This document shows positions 1 to 5,041 of a stretch of 5,041 bases of DNA, piece after piece. The notes beneath the pieces are model-generated. The model ran no database searches. It worked only from the letters and a program-made list of their open reading frames with translations, and was not told the origin of the DNA. Source of the stretch: Bacillota bacterium. Its GTDB lineage: Bacteria; Bacillota_I; Bacilli_A; RF39; UBA660. How positions within the stretch are numbered: the stretch's first letter is position 1; each line of letters opens with the position of its first letter. The stretch spans positions 1 to 5,041 of the forward strand of contig JAGZRP010000083.1 in assembly GCA_018381595.1 (NCBI GenBank), in the 5' to 3' direction. The position numbers were made by a program, and so were the translations under genes.

Positions 1-558
1 AATAGCATAATCTACATCAGCTCTTAAAGTATGAAGTGGAATCATACCTTCAGTATAACCTTCAGTACGAGCCATATCAGCTCCTCCTAAACGTCCTGAT
101 ACTGCAGTTTTAATTCCTTTTGCTCCTGCCTTCATAGTATTTCTGATTGCCTTCTTTTGAGCAATTCTAAATGATACACGATTTTCAATTTGGTGTGCAA
201 TATTTTCTGCAACCAAAGCAGCATCTAAATCAGGATTTTTAACTTCCATAATAGAAATTTGAACTTCTTCGTTTACTAACTTAGATAATTCTTTTCTGAT
301 TTTTTCAATTTCATCTCCACCATGACCAATTACAACTCCAGGTTTTGCTGTGTTGATAATTACGTCAGTTTTTTTAGCGGTTCTTTCAATAAGAATACTT
401 GAAACTGCTGCGTCTTTTAATTTCTTACTTAAAAACTTACGAATCTTAACGTCATTTTCTAAGAATCTAGCTGTATCTTTTCTATCAGCAAACCATCTAG
501 ACTCCCAGTCTTTATTAATTCCAATTCTTAGACCGATTGGACTAACTTTTTGACCCAT
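1..558 (-). CDS. rpsC: 30S ribosomal protein S3 (5' part; C-terminus beyond the window)
   Basis: S3 sits in the 30S head at the mRNA entry channel and contributes to the ribosome's mRNA helicase activity. The reading frame is open from ATG at 558 to the window edge, giving 186 residues of a family usually about 215-235 long, so the end is missing through truncation by the window. The N-terminus [14 protein letters not shown] is typical. The KH domain is recognisable from about residue 38, with its GxxG loop as GHGG at 78-81. The C-terminal domain begins with GAKGIK (145-150), then [13 protein letters not shown] (154-166) and [11 protein letters not shown] (174-184), all family signatures. AAAGGAGG lies a few bases before the ATG, and rplV ends 17 nt upstream. 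One oddity is that residue 132, normally arginine in E. coli S3 (R131/R132/K135), is isoleucine here, while R131 and K135 are kept. The identification is certain. Confidence 0.98.
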   Translation of the reverse strand, partial: MGQKVSPIGLRIGINKDWESRWFADRKDTARFLENDVKIRKFLSKKLKDAAVSSILIERTAKKTDVIINTAKPGVVIGHGGDEIEKIRKELSKLVNEEVQISIMEVKNPDLDAALVAENIAHQIENRVSFRIAQKKAIRNTMKAGAKGIKTAVSGRLGGADMARTEGYTEGMIPLHTLRADVDYAI

Positions 559-575
559 CAGTTTACCTCCTTTAT

Positions 576-911
576 TTAATTTCTTTCACTTACAACAACT
601 GTAATGTGACTTGTTCTTTTTTTGATAGGATCTGCGTGACCACGTGATCCACATCTCATTCTTTTTAATGTTTTTCCTTCATTAACATAAGCTTCTTTCA
701 CAAATAAGTTTTCTTTATTCAAGTTTAAGTTATTTGTGGCATTTGCTACTGCGGAAGTCAAAACTTTGTGAATTGCTCTTGAAGCATCACGATTCATATT
801 ACTTAGAATGTTATCTGCTTCAACGACATCTTTTCCACGAATTAAATCTATAACTAAACGGGCTTTTCTTGGTGTAAGTCTAACACCATATGCCATTGCC
901 TTCGCTTCCAT
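576..911 (-). CDS. rplV: 50S ribosomal protein L22
   Basis: L22 binds several 23S rRNA domains, and its long beta-hairpin lines the narrow part of the peptide exit tunnel, next to the L4 loop and the macrolide site. The 111-residue length is normal. The N-terminal block [16 protein letters not shown] (12-27), the central SAVANATNN and the C-terminal [13 protein letters not shown] are typical of the family. The start at 911 is supported by AAGGAGG about 6 nt upstream; the in-frame Met at residue 6 would be too distant and would lose the conserved MEAKA. The gene follows rpsS by 24 nt. The hairpin tip is unusual: where most relatives I know read like PRAKGRA after LKR, this one reads [11 protein letters not shown] (85-95). 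The flanking sequence is fully conserved, so the frame is intact and this looks like genuine divergence. Confidence 0.98.
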   Translation of the reverse strand: MEAKAMAYGVRLTPRKARLVIDLIRGKDVVEADNILSNMNRDASRAIHKVLTSAVANATNNLNLNKENLFVKEAYVNEGKTLKRMRCGSRGHADPIKKRTSHITVVVSERN

Positions 912-935
912 TTTAGTCCTCCTTCCAGTTACTTA

Positions 936-1202
936 TTATTTCTTGTCAGCACCATGTCCACCGAATTTACGAGTAAGTGCGAATTCCCCTAATTTATGAC
1001 CAACCATATCTTCAGTTACATAAACAGGAATGAATTCTTTTCCATTATGAACAGCAAATGTGTGTCCAACAAATTCAGGATAAATAGTTGAACGGCGTGA
1101 CCAAGTCTTAATGACTTCTTTTTTACCACCATTGTTTGCAGCGTCTACTTTTTTCATTAGACTTTTTGCAACGTATGGCCCTTTTTTCAAACTTCTTGCC
1201 AT
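936..1202 (-). CDS. rpsS: 30S ribosomal protein S19
   Basis: S19 lies in the 30S head, pairs with S13, binds 16S rRNA and helps form the B1 intersubunit bridges near the A site. The product has 88 residues, slightly below the usual 90-93 because the basic C-terminal tail is short (it ends GGHGADKK). The signatures [10 protein letters not shown] (1-10), [17 protein letters not shown] (32-48) and [15 protein letters not shown] (60-74) leave no doubt. The usual GEF(A/S)PTR reads GEFALTR, a proline-to-leucine change at residue 76. The ribosome binding site is the weakest in the operon: AAAGGA, 10 nt before the ATG. The gene follows rplB by 19 nt, so coupling with rplB translation may help (inference). 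Confidence 0.98.
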   Translation of the reverse strand: MARSLKKGPYVAKSLMKKVDAANNGGKKEVIKTWSRRSTIYPEFVGHTFAVHNGKEFIPVYVTEDMVGHKLGEFALTRKFGGHGADKK

Positions 1203-1221
1203 TATATTTCAATCCTTTCTT

Positions 1222-2052
1222 CTATTTTTTACGACGACGAACGATTAACTTATTACTAGCTTTTTTCGTTCCACGAGTCTTGTAACCAAGTGCTGGTTTA
1301 CCCCAAGGTGTAACTGGAGCTTTACGTCCGATAGGCGCACGTCCTTCTCCTCCACCATGTGGATGGTCATTAGGGTTCATAACAGAACCACGTACAGTAG
1401 GACGAATTCCCATGTGTCTTTTACGTCCAGCTTTTCCTAAACTTACAAGTTCATGGTCTTCATTTCCAACTTCACCAATTGTAGCACGACAAGTACTTAA
1501 TACTTTACGAACTTCTCCACTTGATAAACGAATTAATGTGTACTTACCTTCACGTCCTAAAATTTGTGCACTGTTTCCAGCAGAACGAGCGATTTGTCCA
1601 CCTTTTCCTGGTTTTAATTCAATATTATGAACTAATGTACCTTCTGGAATATTTGCAAGTGGAAGTGAGTTTCCAACTTTAATGTCAGCTTGTTCTCCAC
1701 TTTCAATTTTCATTCCAACTTTTAATCCCTTTGGAGCAAGAATATATTTCTTTTCTCCATCAGCATATTTAATTAAAGCAATGTTAGATGTTCTATTTGG
1801 ATCATATTCAATAGAAGCAACTGTTCCTTGTACACCATCTTTGTTTCTTACGAAATCGATAACACGGTATTTTCTCTTAGCTCCACCACCACGGTGTCTT
1901 ACTGTGATGCGTCCAGAGTTATTACGTCCACCATTTTTCTTAAGAGTAACAAGTAATGATTTTTCAGGAGTGGTTGAAGTAATCTCATCATTTTTTAATG
2001 TTGATTTCCCACGTTGACCATTTGTCATTGCTTTGTATGTCTTAATTGCCAT
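1222..2052 (-). CDS. rplB: 50S ribosomal protein L2
   Basis: L2 is the most conserved large-subunit primary binder. It stabilises the peptidyl-transferase region, supports subunit association through bridge B7b and is needed for full activity. The 276 residues match the family length. The RNA-binding OB-like part contains [17 protein letters not shown] (41-57), the SH3-like part contains [16 protein letters not shown] (156-171), and the C-terminal loop contains [14 protein letters not shown] (225-238). His230, counting the initiator Met, aligns with E. coli His229, the residue long linked to peptidyl-transferase function. The C-terminus is basic (VRRRKK). AAAAGGAGG precedes the ATG at a good distance, and rplW ends 20 nt upstream. 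Nothing is missing or disrupted. Confidence 0.99.
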   Translation of the reverse strand: MAIKTYKAMTNGQRGKSTLKNDEITSTTPEKSLLVTLKKNGGRNNSGRITVRHRGGGAKRKYRVIDFVRNKDGVQGTVASIEYDPNRTSNIALIKYADGEKKYILAPKGLKVGMKIESGEQADIKVGNSLPLANIPEGTLVHNIELKPGKGGQIARSAGNSAQILGREGKYTLIRLSSGEVRKVLSTCRATIGEVGNEDHELVSLGKAGRKRHMGIRPTVRGSVMNPNDHPHGGGEGRAPIGRKAPVTPWGKPALGYKTRGTKKASNKLIVRRRKK

Positions 2053-2072
2053 AATGTTTCCTCCTTTTTAGA

Positions 2073-2357
2073 TTAGTTTAGTTCAATTGAACTTCCTTCT
2101 TGTAACTTAACAATTGCTTTTTTTACTCTTTTTGTTTTACCAACATAACGTCCAACACGTTTTTTTCTTGGTTTTACATTGATTGTATTAACACTTTCAA
2201 CTTTTACATTGAAAATTGCTTCAATTGCTTGTTTAATTTGAGTCTTGTTAGCACGAGGGTCTACACGAAATGTGTATTTGTTCTCATTTTGTGCTAAATA
2301 AGCACTTTTTTCTGTAATAACAGGTGCTTTTATAATATCTCTATAATTACTCATCAT
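2073..2357 (-). CDS. rplW: 50S ribosomal protein L23
   Basis: L23 sits at the exit of the peptide tunnel and is the docking site for trigger factor and for the signal recognition particle. The 94-residue length is typical. Conserved features are the N-terminal APVITEKS (11-18), in which Glu16 aligns with the trigger-factor contact Glu18 of E. coli, then [19 protein letters not shown] (28-46), [10 protein letters not shown] (49-58) and the basic loop [16 protein letters not shown] (62-77). Two ATG codons lie in tandem (2357 and 2354). The first is chosen because it is 10 nt from GGAGG and forms TAATG with the rplD stop, suggesting translational coupling; starting at the second would shorten the protein by one residue. 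The ribosome binding site lies inside the end of rplD. Confidence 0.98.
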   Translation of the reverse strand: MMSNYRDIIKAPVITEKSAYLAQNENKYTFRVDPRANKTQIKQAIEAIFNVKVESVNTINVKPRKKRVGRYVGKTKRVKKAIVKLQEGSSIELN

Positions 2358-2370
2358 TAGATAAGCACCT
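2355..2370 (-). promoter_or_regulatory. Overlapping rplD stop / rplW start with embedded ribosome binding site
   Basis: GAGGAGG lies inside the last codons of rplD, and the TAA stop of rplD shares its final A with the first rplW ATG (TAATG), followed by a second ATG. This arrangement decides the rplW start and favours reinitiation by ribosomes finishing L4. It is the only gene overlap in this part of the operon. Confidence 0.8.
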
Positions 2371-2986
2371 CCTCTAATTTTTTCACTGCGTTTTCAGTTA
2401 CAATCATGTGATTTACGCTCATAACATCGTATGTATTTACTTCATCAGTTTCAAGTAATAATACATTATCTAAGTTACGAGTAGCTAAAATAACATTATC
2501 GTCTAATTCATCTACAACGATTAATACTTTTTCATCATTGATTTTTAAATTAGCTAATACTTCGATTGCAGTTTTTGTTTTGTTTGATTCTAAATTAAAG
2601 TTGTCAACAACGATTAATTCATTATCAATTACTTTGTAAGATAAAGCAGATTTTAAAGCCAATCTTCTTTCCTTACGGTTCATTTTTAATTTGTAATTTT
2701 TTTGTGGTGTTGGTCCGAAGATAACTCCTCCACCAACCCAGTGTGGTGCACGAATACTTCCTTGACGAGCATTACCAGTTCCCTTTTGTCTCCAAGGTTT
2801 TCTTCCTCCACCTCTAACTTCACTACGTGTTTTTGTACTTGCAGTACTTTGTCTTTGGGCATTTCTAGTTAAACGAATTGCATCATATAAAACAGCATCA
2901 TTTGGAGTAAGACCAAATACTTCTTCATTTAATGTAATATCTTTAACTTTATCACCCTTTATATTTAATACAGGTAATTTATTCAT
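2357..2986 (-). CDS. rplD: 50S ribosomal protein L4
   Basis: L4 has a globular domain on the ribosome surface and a long loop that, with L22, forms the exit-tunnel constriction. In Gammaproteobacteria L4 also represses its own S10 operon through the leader RNA; whether it does so here is unknown. The 209 residues equal the usual length. The extended loop is unmistakable: [18 protein letters not shown] (54-71), then [11 protein letters not shown] (73-83) and [10 protein letters not shown] (85-94). Lys68 aligns with E. coli Lys63, a known macrolide-resistance site, and is unchanged. GGGAGG precedes the ATG, and rplC ends 18 nt upstream. The TAA stop shares its last base region with the rplW start (TAATG, one-base overlap). 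Confidence 0.98.
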   Translation of the reverse strand: MNKLPVLNIKGDKVKDITLNEEVFGLTPNDAVLYDAIRLTRNAQRQSTASTKTRSEVRGGGRKPWRQKGTGNARQGSIRAPHWVGGGVIFGPTPQKNYKLKMNRKERRLALKSALSYKVIDNELIVVDNFNLESNKTKTAIEVLANLKINDEKVLIVVDELDDNVILATRNLDNVLLLETDEVNTYDVMSVNHMIVTENAVKKLEEVLI

Positions 2987-3004
2987 ACTCTTTTTGCCTC
3001 CCTA

Positions 3005-3751
3005 CTAATTTTCTTCTGTAGCTGCATTTTCTGCAACTACTTCTTCAGTAGTTTCTTCAACTGGTGTTTCTGCAGGTGTTTCATCGTATGAAACAAGTTC
3101 ATCCATTTCCACTTTCTTACCTGGAGTTTTTACAGAAGTGTGAATTGTAACAAGTGATTTCTTAGCTCCTGGAACATTTCCACTAACTAAGATAACATTG
3201 TTTTCTGTATCAACCGCAACGATTGTTAAGTTTTGAATTGTTACAGTTTCAACTCCCATATGTCCTGGTAGATTTTTACCTTTAAAAACACGCATTGGTC
3301 TCATAGTTCCCATTGAACCTGGTTTTCTATGATAGTGAGATCCATGTCCCATAGGCCCACGATGTTGTCCATGACGTTTAATAACACCTTGGAATCCGTG
3401 ACCTTTTGTAACTCCTGTTACATCAACTACTTCACCAGCTTCAAAAATATCTACTTTTACTTCTTGACCTAATGAATAGTTATTTACATCTACACCACGA
3501 ATCTCTTTAAAGAAGCGCTTAGGTGTAGTATTTGCTTTATTGGTATGACCAATAGAAGCCTTTGTCGCTAATTTTTCTCTTTTTGTTTCAAAACCAAGTT
3601 GAATTGCTTCATAACCATCAGTTTCTTTTGTCTTAATTTGTGTTACCACATTTGGTTCAACAGAAATAACAGTTACAGGAATTAATTTACCAGATTTTGT
3701 GAACACTTGAGTCATTCCAATTTTACGACCTAAGATTCCTTTCATTTCCAT
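3005..3751 (-). CDS. rplC: 50S ribosomal protein L3 with acidic C-terminal tail
   Basis: L3 is an early assembly protein that nucleates 50S folding; a long loop reaches towards the peptidyl-transferase centre. The core shows [14 protein letters not shown] (4-17), [16 protein letters not shown] (113-128), the basic central loop with [17 protein letters not shown] (132-148) and [12 protein letters not shown] (155-166), ending with [11 protein letters not shown]. The usual bacterial length is about 205-215 residues; this protein has 248. The extra part, from about residue 213, is rich in Glu, Thr, Pro, Ala and Val, with 10 acidic residues in the last 28 and no lysine or arginine there, so it is probably disordered. 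GGAGG 8 nt upstream favours the ATG at 3751 over the ATG two codons later. Stop is TAG. The gene follows rpsJ by 25 nt. Confidence 0.98.
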   Translation of the reverse strand: MEMKGILGRKIGMTQVFTKSGKLIPVTVISVEPNVVTQIKTKETDGYEAIQLGFETKREKLATKASIGHTNKANTTPKRFFKEIRGVDVNNYSLGQEVKVDIFEAGEVVDVTGVTKGHGFQGVIKRHGQHRGPMGHGSHYHRKPGSMGTMRPMRVFKGKNLPGHMGVETVTIQNLTIVAVDTENNVILVSGNVPGAKKSLVTIHTSVKTPGKKVEMDELVSYDETPAETPVEETTEEVVAENAATEEN

Positions 3752-3776
3752 AATTTCTTCCTCCTAATAGTTTAAA

Positions 3777-4085
3777 TTATAATTTGATTTTAATATCTAC
3801 ACCACTTGGGATATCTAAATGAGTTAATGCCTCAATAGTCTCCTTACTTGGGTTGTTGATATCAATAAGTCTTTTGTGTGTTATTCTTTCAAATTGCTCA
3901 CGTGAATCTTTGTATTTGTGAACAGCTCTTAAGATAGTGATTTTTTCAACTTCTGTTGGAAGTGGAATTGGACCACATACTTCTCCACCTGTTCTCTTTA
4001 CAGTTTCAACAATTTTAGCACAAGCATTATCTAAGCTCTTGTGTTCGTAAGCTTTTAATTTGATACGAACTTTTGTTTTAGACAT
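3777..4085 (-). CDS. rpsJ: 30S ribosomal protein S10 (NusE)
   Basis: S10 is a 30S head protein and, as NusE, partners NusB and NusG in transcription antitermination and transcription-translation coupling. The 102-residue length is standard. Signature stretches are [12 protein letters not shown] (8-19), GPIPLPTE (38-45), [14 protein letters not shown] (53-66), THKRLIDI (69-76) and the end [13 protein letters not shown] (90-102). The loop at 53-60, where tetracycline and tigecycline resistance changes occur in other species, looks wild type by comparison with Bacillus. AAAGGAGG stands about 7 nt before the ATG at 4085, with a hairpin directly before it. It is the first gene of the operon, downstream of a promoter and a long leader. 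Confidence 0.99.
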   Translation of the reverse strand: MSKTKVRIKLKAYEHKSLDNACAKIVETVKRTGGEVCGPIPLPTEVEKITILRAVHKYKDSREQFERITHKRLIDINNPSKETIEALTHLDIPSGVDIKIKL

Positions 4086-4213
4086 ATTGTATCCTCCTTT
4101 CGCCTATATCCAGTATAGACTTGCTCCGTTAGGAAAACCTGATTTACCATTTAAATTGATTAACAACTTATCCTGGTGTCTCAGCAACCTCCCACATCAA
4201 CGCATGCCACACA
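4086..4213 (-). promoter_or_regulatory. S10 operon 5' leader, candidate regulatory RNA
   Basis: Between the predicted transcription start and the rpsJ ATG lie about 125 nt with no substantial ORF, unusually long compared with the 17-25 nt gaps inside the operon. Its base composition is richer in G than the surrounding spacer. Visible blocks are GTGGGAGGTTGCTGAGAC (4195-4178), a small AGG-TTTT-CCT inverted repeat (4140-4131), CGGAGCAAG (4128-4120) and a 7-bp hairpin (4120-4102) abutting the ribosome binding site. A weaker long-range pairing TTGAT/ATCAA (4200-4196 with 4160-4156) is possible. There is no hairpin followed by a U-run, so an attenuator is not apparent. I recall similar GGGAGGTTGCTGA blocks before rpsJ in other Bacillota, but could not verify it. 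The binding partner is unknown; L4 is the precedent from E. coli. Confidence 0.55.
4102..4120 (-). promoter_or_regulatory. Hairpin adjoining the rpsJ ribosome binding site
   Basis: The transcript can pair GTCTATA (4120-4114) with TATAGGC (4108-4102) around the loop CTGGA, forming 7 bp with one G-U pair. Only one base separates it from AAAGGAGG (4100-4093). It leaves the ribosome binding site itself single-stranded, so it could act as a stabiliser, a protein-binding site or part of a larger switching fold. The pairing is seen directly; function is inferred. Confidence 0.6.
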
Positions 4214-4219
4214 TTCAAA

Positions 4220-4248
4220 ATTATACATGATAATTGTATGCAATGCAA
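4220..4248 (-). promoter_or_regulatory. Sigma-A-type promoter of the S10 operon
   Basis: Read on the minus strand, TTGCAT (4248-4243) and TATAAT (4225-4220) are 17 bp apart, the optimal spacing. A second overlapping TTGCAT is present at 4243-4238 but would leave too short a spacer. The region upstream is nearly pure A/T with phased tracts (4249-4290), as expected for an UP element that boosts ribosomal-protein promoters. Transcription should begin near 4213-4212, giving a leader of about 125 nt. No other equally good promoter was seen before rpsJ. Confidence 0.8.
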
Positions 4249-4290
4249 GAAAAAAATATGATTTTTTACAATTTTTTTACAATTTTTTTA
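4249..4290. repeat. Phased A/T tracts with an 11-bp period, likely UP element of the S10 promoter
   Basis: On the plus strand three T-runs (4262-4267, 4272-4278, 4283-4289) are separated by ACAA, so the tracts end exactly 11 bp apart; an A-run at 4251-4257 adds a fourth tract of opposite polarity. Tracts close to one helical turn apart are expected to bend DNA. The block starts one base upstream of the S10 -35 box and lies about 50-90 bp upstream of the divergent -35 box. That it activates the S10 promoter, through the RNA polymerase alpha subunit or bending, is inference. Confidence 0.6.
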
Positions 4291-4341
4291 TTTCCTACTT
4301 TCTCAACAACAATTTTCTAAATAATATATTTTCTCTTTTTG

Positions 4342-4371
4342 TTTACAATAAAAAAAGATACATGTTATAAT
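4342..4371 (+). promoter_or_regulatory. Sigma-A-type promoter of the divergent membrane-protein gene
   Basis: The -35 box TTTACA (4342-4347) and a perfect TATAAT -10 box (4366-4371) are separated by 18 bp. A TGn extension lies directly before the -10 box (4363-4365). Transcription should start near 4378, giving a leader of only about 18 nt that contains the AGAGGGG ribosome binding site. The match to the consensus is strong; the start site is inferred from spacing. Confidence 0.8.
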
Positions 4372-4395
4372 ATTGGAAGATAGAGGGGTGTTACC

Positions 4396-5041
4396 ATGCC
4401 TAAGAAAAAAGATACAGAAAAAAAAGAAGTTAAGAAAGTTGCAAAAAAGAAAGCAACTACTTCTAAAGTACAAAAAAACAAAGCAAATAAAAAAACAGGA
4501 GAAAAGAAAACCAATCATAAAGTAGAACTACCTATCTTAGAACCATCTAAAATAGTAGATTTTAACGAATTTGAAAAAGTTTCTAATAAAAAAGAAAAGA
4601 TAATTGATAGAAAAAAAGAAGAAGCTTTATTTGATGCAGAAATAAAAAAACAAGAAAAGAAACAAACGCCAAACCAATATGGTTCTTCTCTTTCTGTCAT
4701 TATTTTAATCTTATTAATATTAATTGGTTTCAACATGGTGACCATGTGGCAAGGCAATTTAAAAAAATCCTGGGATGATGATAAAAAATTAAGCGAAGCT
4801 GAAAACAAAAAAGATAAGAAAAAAGAAGAAGAAATAAACTATCAAACTATGACTTGTCAAACTGCAGAAGTGCCAATTGAAAATTATTATCAAACGGCTA
4901 TGTCAATTTCTTCTTTTGAAGATGATAAACTAGTTTCTTATGAATTAATCGTTACAAAAAGATATCTAAACGAAAATGATTATTATAATGCCAAAGTCCA
5001 ACACCAATCTGCTACAGATATTATTTTTGATAATAATCAAT
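4396..5041 (+). CDS. Unrecognised single-pass membrane protein, lysine-rich N-terminus (3' end beyond the window)
   Basis: I do not recognise this gene. The frame is open from ATG 4396 to the window edge (215 complete codons), so the C-terminus is missing. Residues 1-90 hold about 29 lysines plus many glutamates and should be a disordered or coiled cytoplasmic tail. Residues 99-112 or so (SVIILILLILIGF) form the only clear membrane segment. By the positive-inside rule the N-terminus is inside and the rest outside, so this is a type II-like topology with no cleavable signal peptide. A charged linker (123-147, KKxE repeats) leads to a domain starting near MTCQT (152-156), with FEDDKLVSYEL (174-184) and one Cys154. 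The cysteine followed by a DDKLV strand faintly recalls small DUF1307/YehR-type lipoprotein domains, but this is a weak impression. AGAGGGG about 7 nt upstream serves as ribosome binding site. The gene is divergent from the S10 operon; its own promoter is at 4342-4371. Confidence 0.85.
   Translation, partial: MPKKKDTEKKEVKKVAKKKATTSKVQKNKANKKTGEKKTNHKVELPILEPSKIVDFNEFEKVSNKKEKIIDRKKEEALFDAEIKKQEKKQTPNQYGSSLSVIILILLILIGFNMVTMWQGNLKKSWDDDKKLSEAENKKDKKKEEEINYQTMTCQTAEVPIENYYQTAMSISSFEDDKLVSYELIVTKRYLNENDYYNAKVQHQSATDIIFDNNQ

Noticed and set aside
350..999. Plus-strand open frames at 350-553 and 808-999
   Set aside because: Antisense shadows of rpsC, rplV and rpsS without ribosome binding sites.
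1412..2017. Plus-strand open frames opposite rplB
   Set aside because: They are antisense shadows of a fully conserved L2 gene and show no recognisable protein features.
4131..4140. AGG-TTTT-CCT inverted repeat in the S10 leader as an attenuator
   Set aside because: Only three base pairs and no following U-run; too weak on its own to call a terminator.
4258..4290. T-runs as a rho-independent terminator
   Set aside because: There is no GC-rich hairpin before the T-runs, and they sit upstream of two divergent promoters where no transcript needs to end.
4176..4370. Plus-strand open frame of 64 codons across the intergenic region
   Set aside because: It covers the S10 leader and both promoters, has no ribosome binding site, and its translation is low-complexity Phe/Asn/Tyr from A/T tracts.
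4303..4808. Two minus-strand open frames (4303-4518 and 4515-4808) opposite the membrane-protein gene
   Set aside because: Their Phe/Cys/Ser-rich translations are the antisense of lysine- and glutamate-rich codons; no ribosome binding site or promoter fits.

Overview
The window comes from a low-GC bacterium. Most of it (bases 1-4085, all on the minus strand) is the first two-thirds of the classical S10 ribosomal-protein operon, in the standard order rpsJ-rplC-rplD-rplW-rplB-rpsS-rplV-rpsC. The rpsC gene runs off the left edge. AT-rich codons, strong AGGAGG-type ribosome binding sites and Bacillota-like sequence blocks (such as [14 protein letters not shown] in S10) point to a Bacillota or Mycoplasmatota-related lineage, perhaps an uncultured Bacilli-type commensal. 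The exact taxon is inference. The seven stop codons visible in the operon are TAA (5) or TAG (2), never TGA. TGG encodes tryptophan.

Layout, in minus-strand transcription order: a promoter at 4220-4248 with an A/T-rich upstream block; an untranslated leader of about 125 nt (about 4213-4086) with a hairpin directly in front of the rpsJ Shine-Dalgarno; then eight ribosomal-protein genes. Gaps are 17-25 nt, except for a one-base TAATG overlap between rplD and rplW. All eight look intact, apart from rpsC being cut by the window edge. The proteins join both subunits: S10, S19 and S3 belong to the 30S head, while L3, L4, L23, L2 and L22 form the peptidyl-transferase surroundings and the exit tunnel of the 50S subunit. 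Co-transcription would keep them in step.

To the right, a divergent plus-strand gene begins at 4396 behind a strong extended -10 promoter and runs off the right edge. It encodes an unrecognised single-pass membrane protein with an extremely lysine-rich N-terminal tail and a C-terminal domain predicted to be extracytoplasmic. The roughly 310-bp intergenic region (4086-4395) holds both promoters, an 11-bp-period T-tract repeat and the S10 leader.

The window is mostly ordinary core genome. The points worth a second look are the S10 leader RNA, a long acidic tail on L3, residue changes at functionally important places in L22, S3 and S19, and the unknown divergent membrane protein. I saw no mobile element, CRISPR array, tRNA or rRNA, and no clear evidence of a new multi-gene system.
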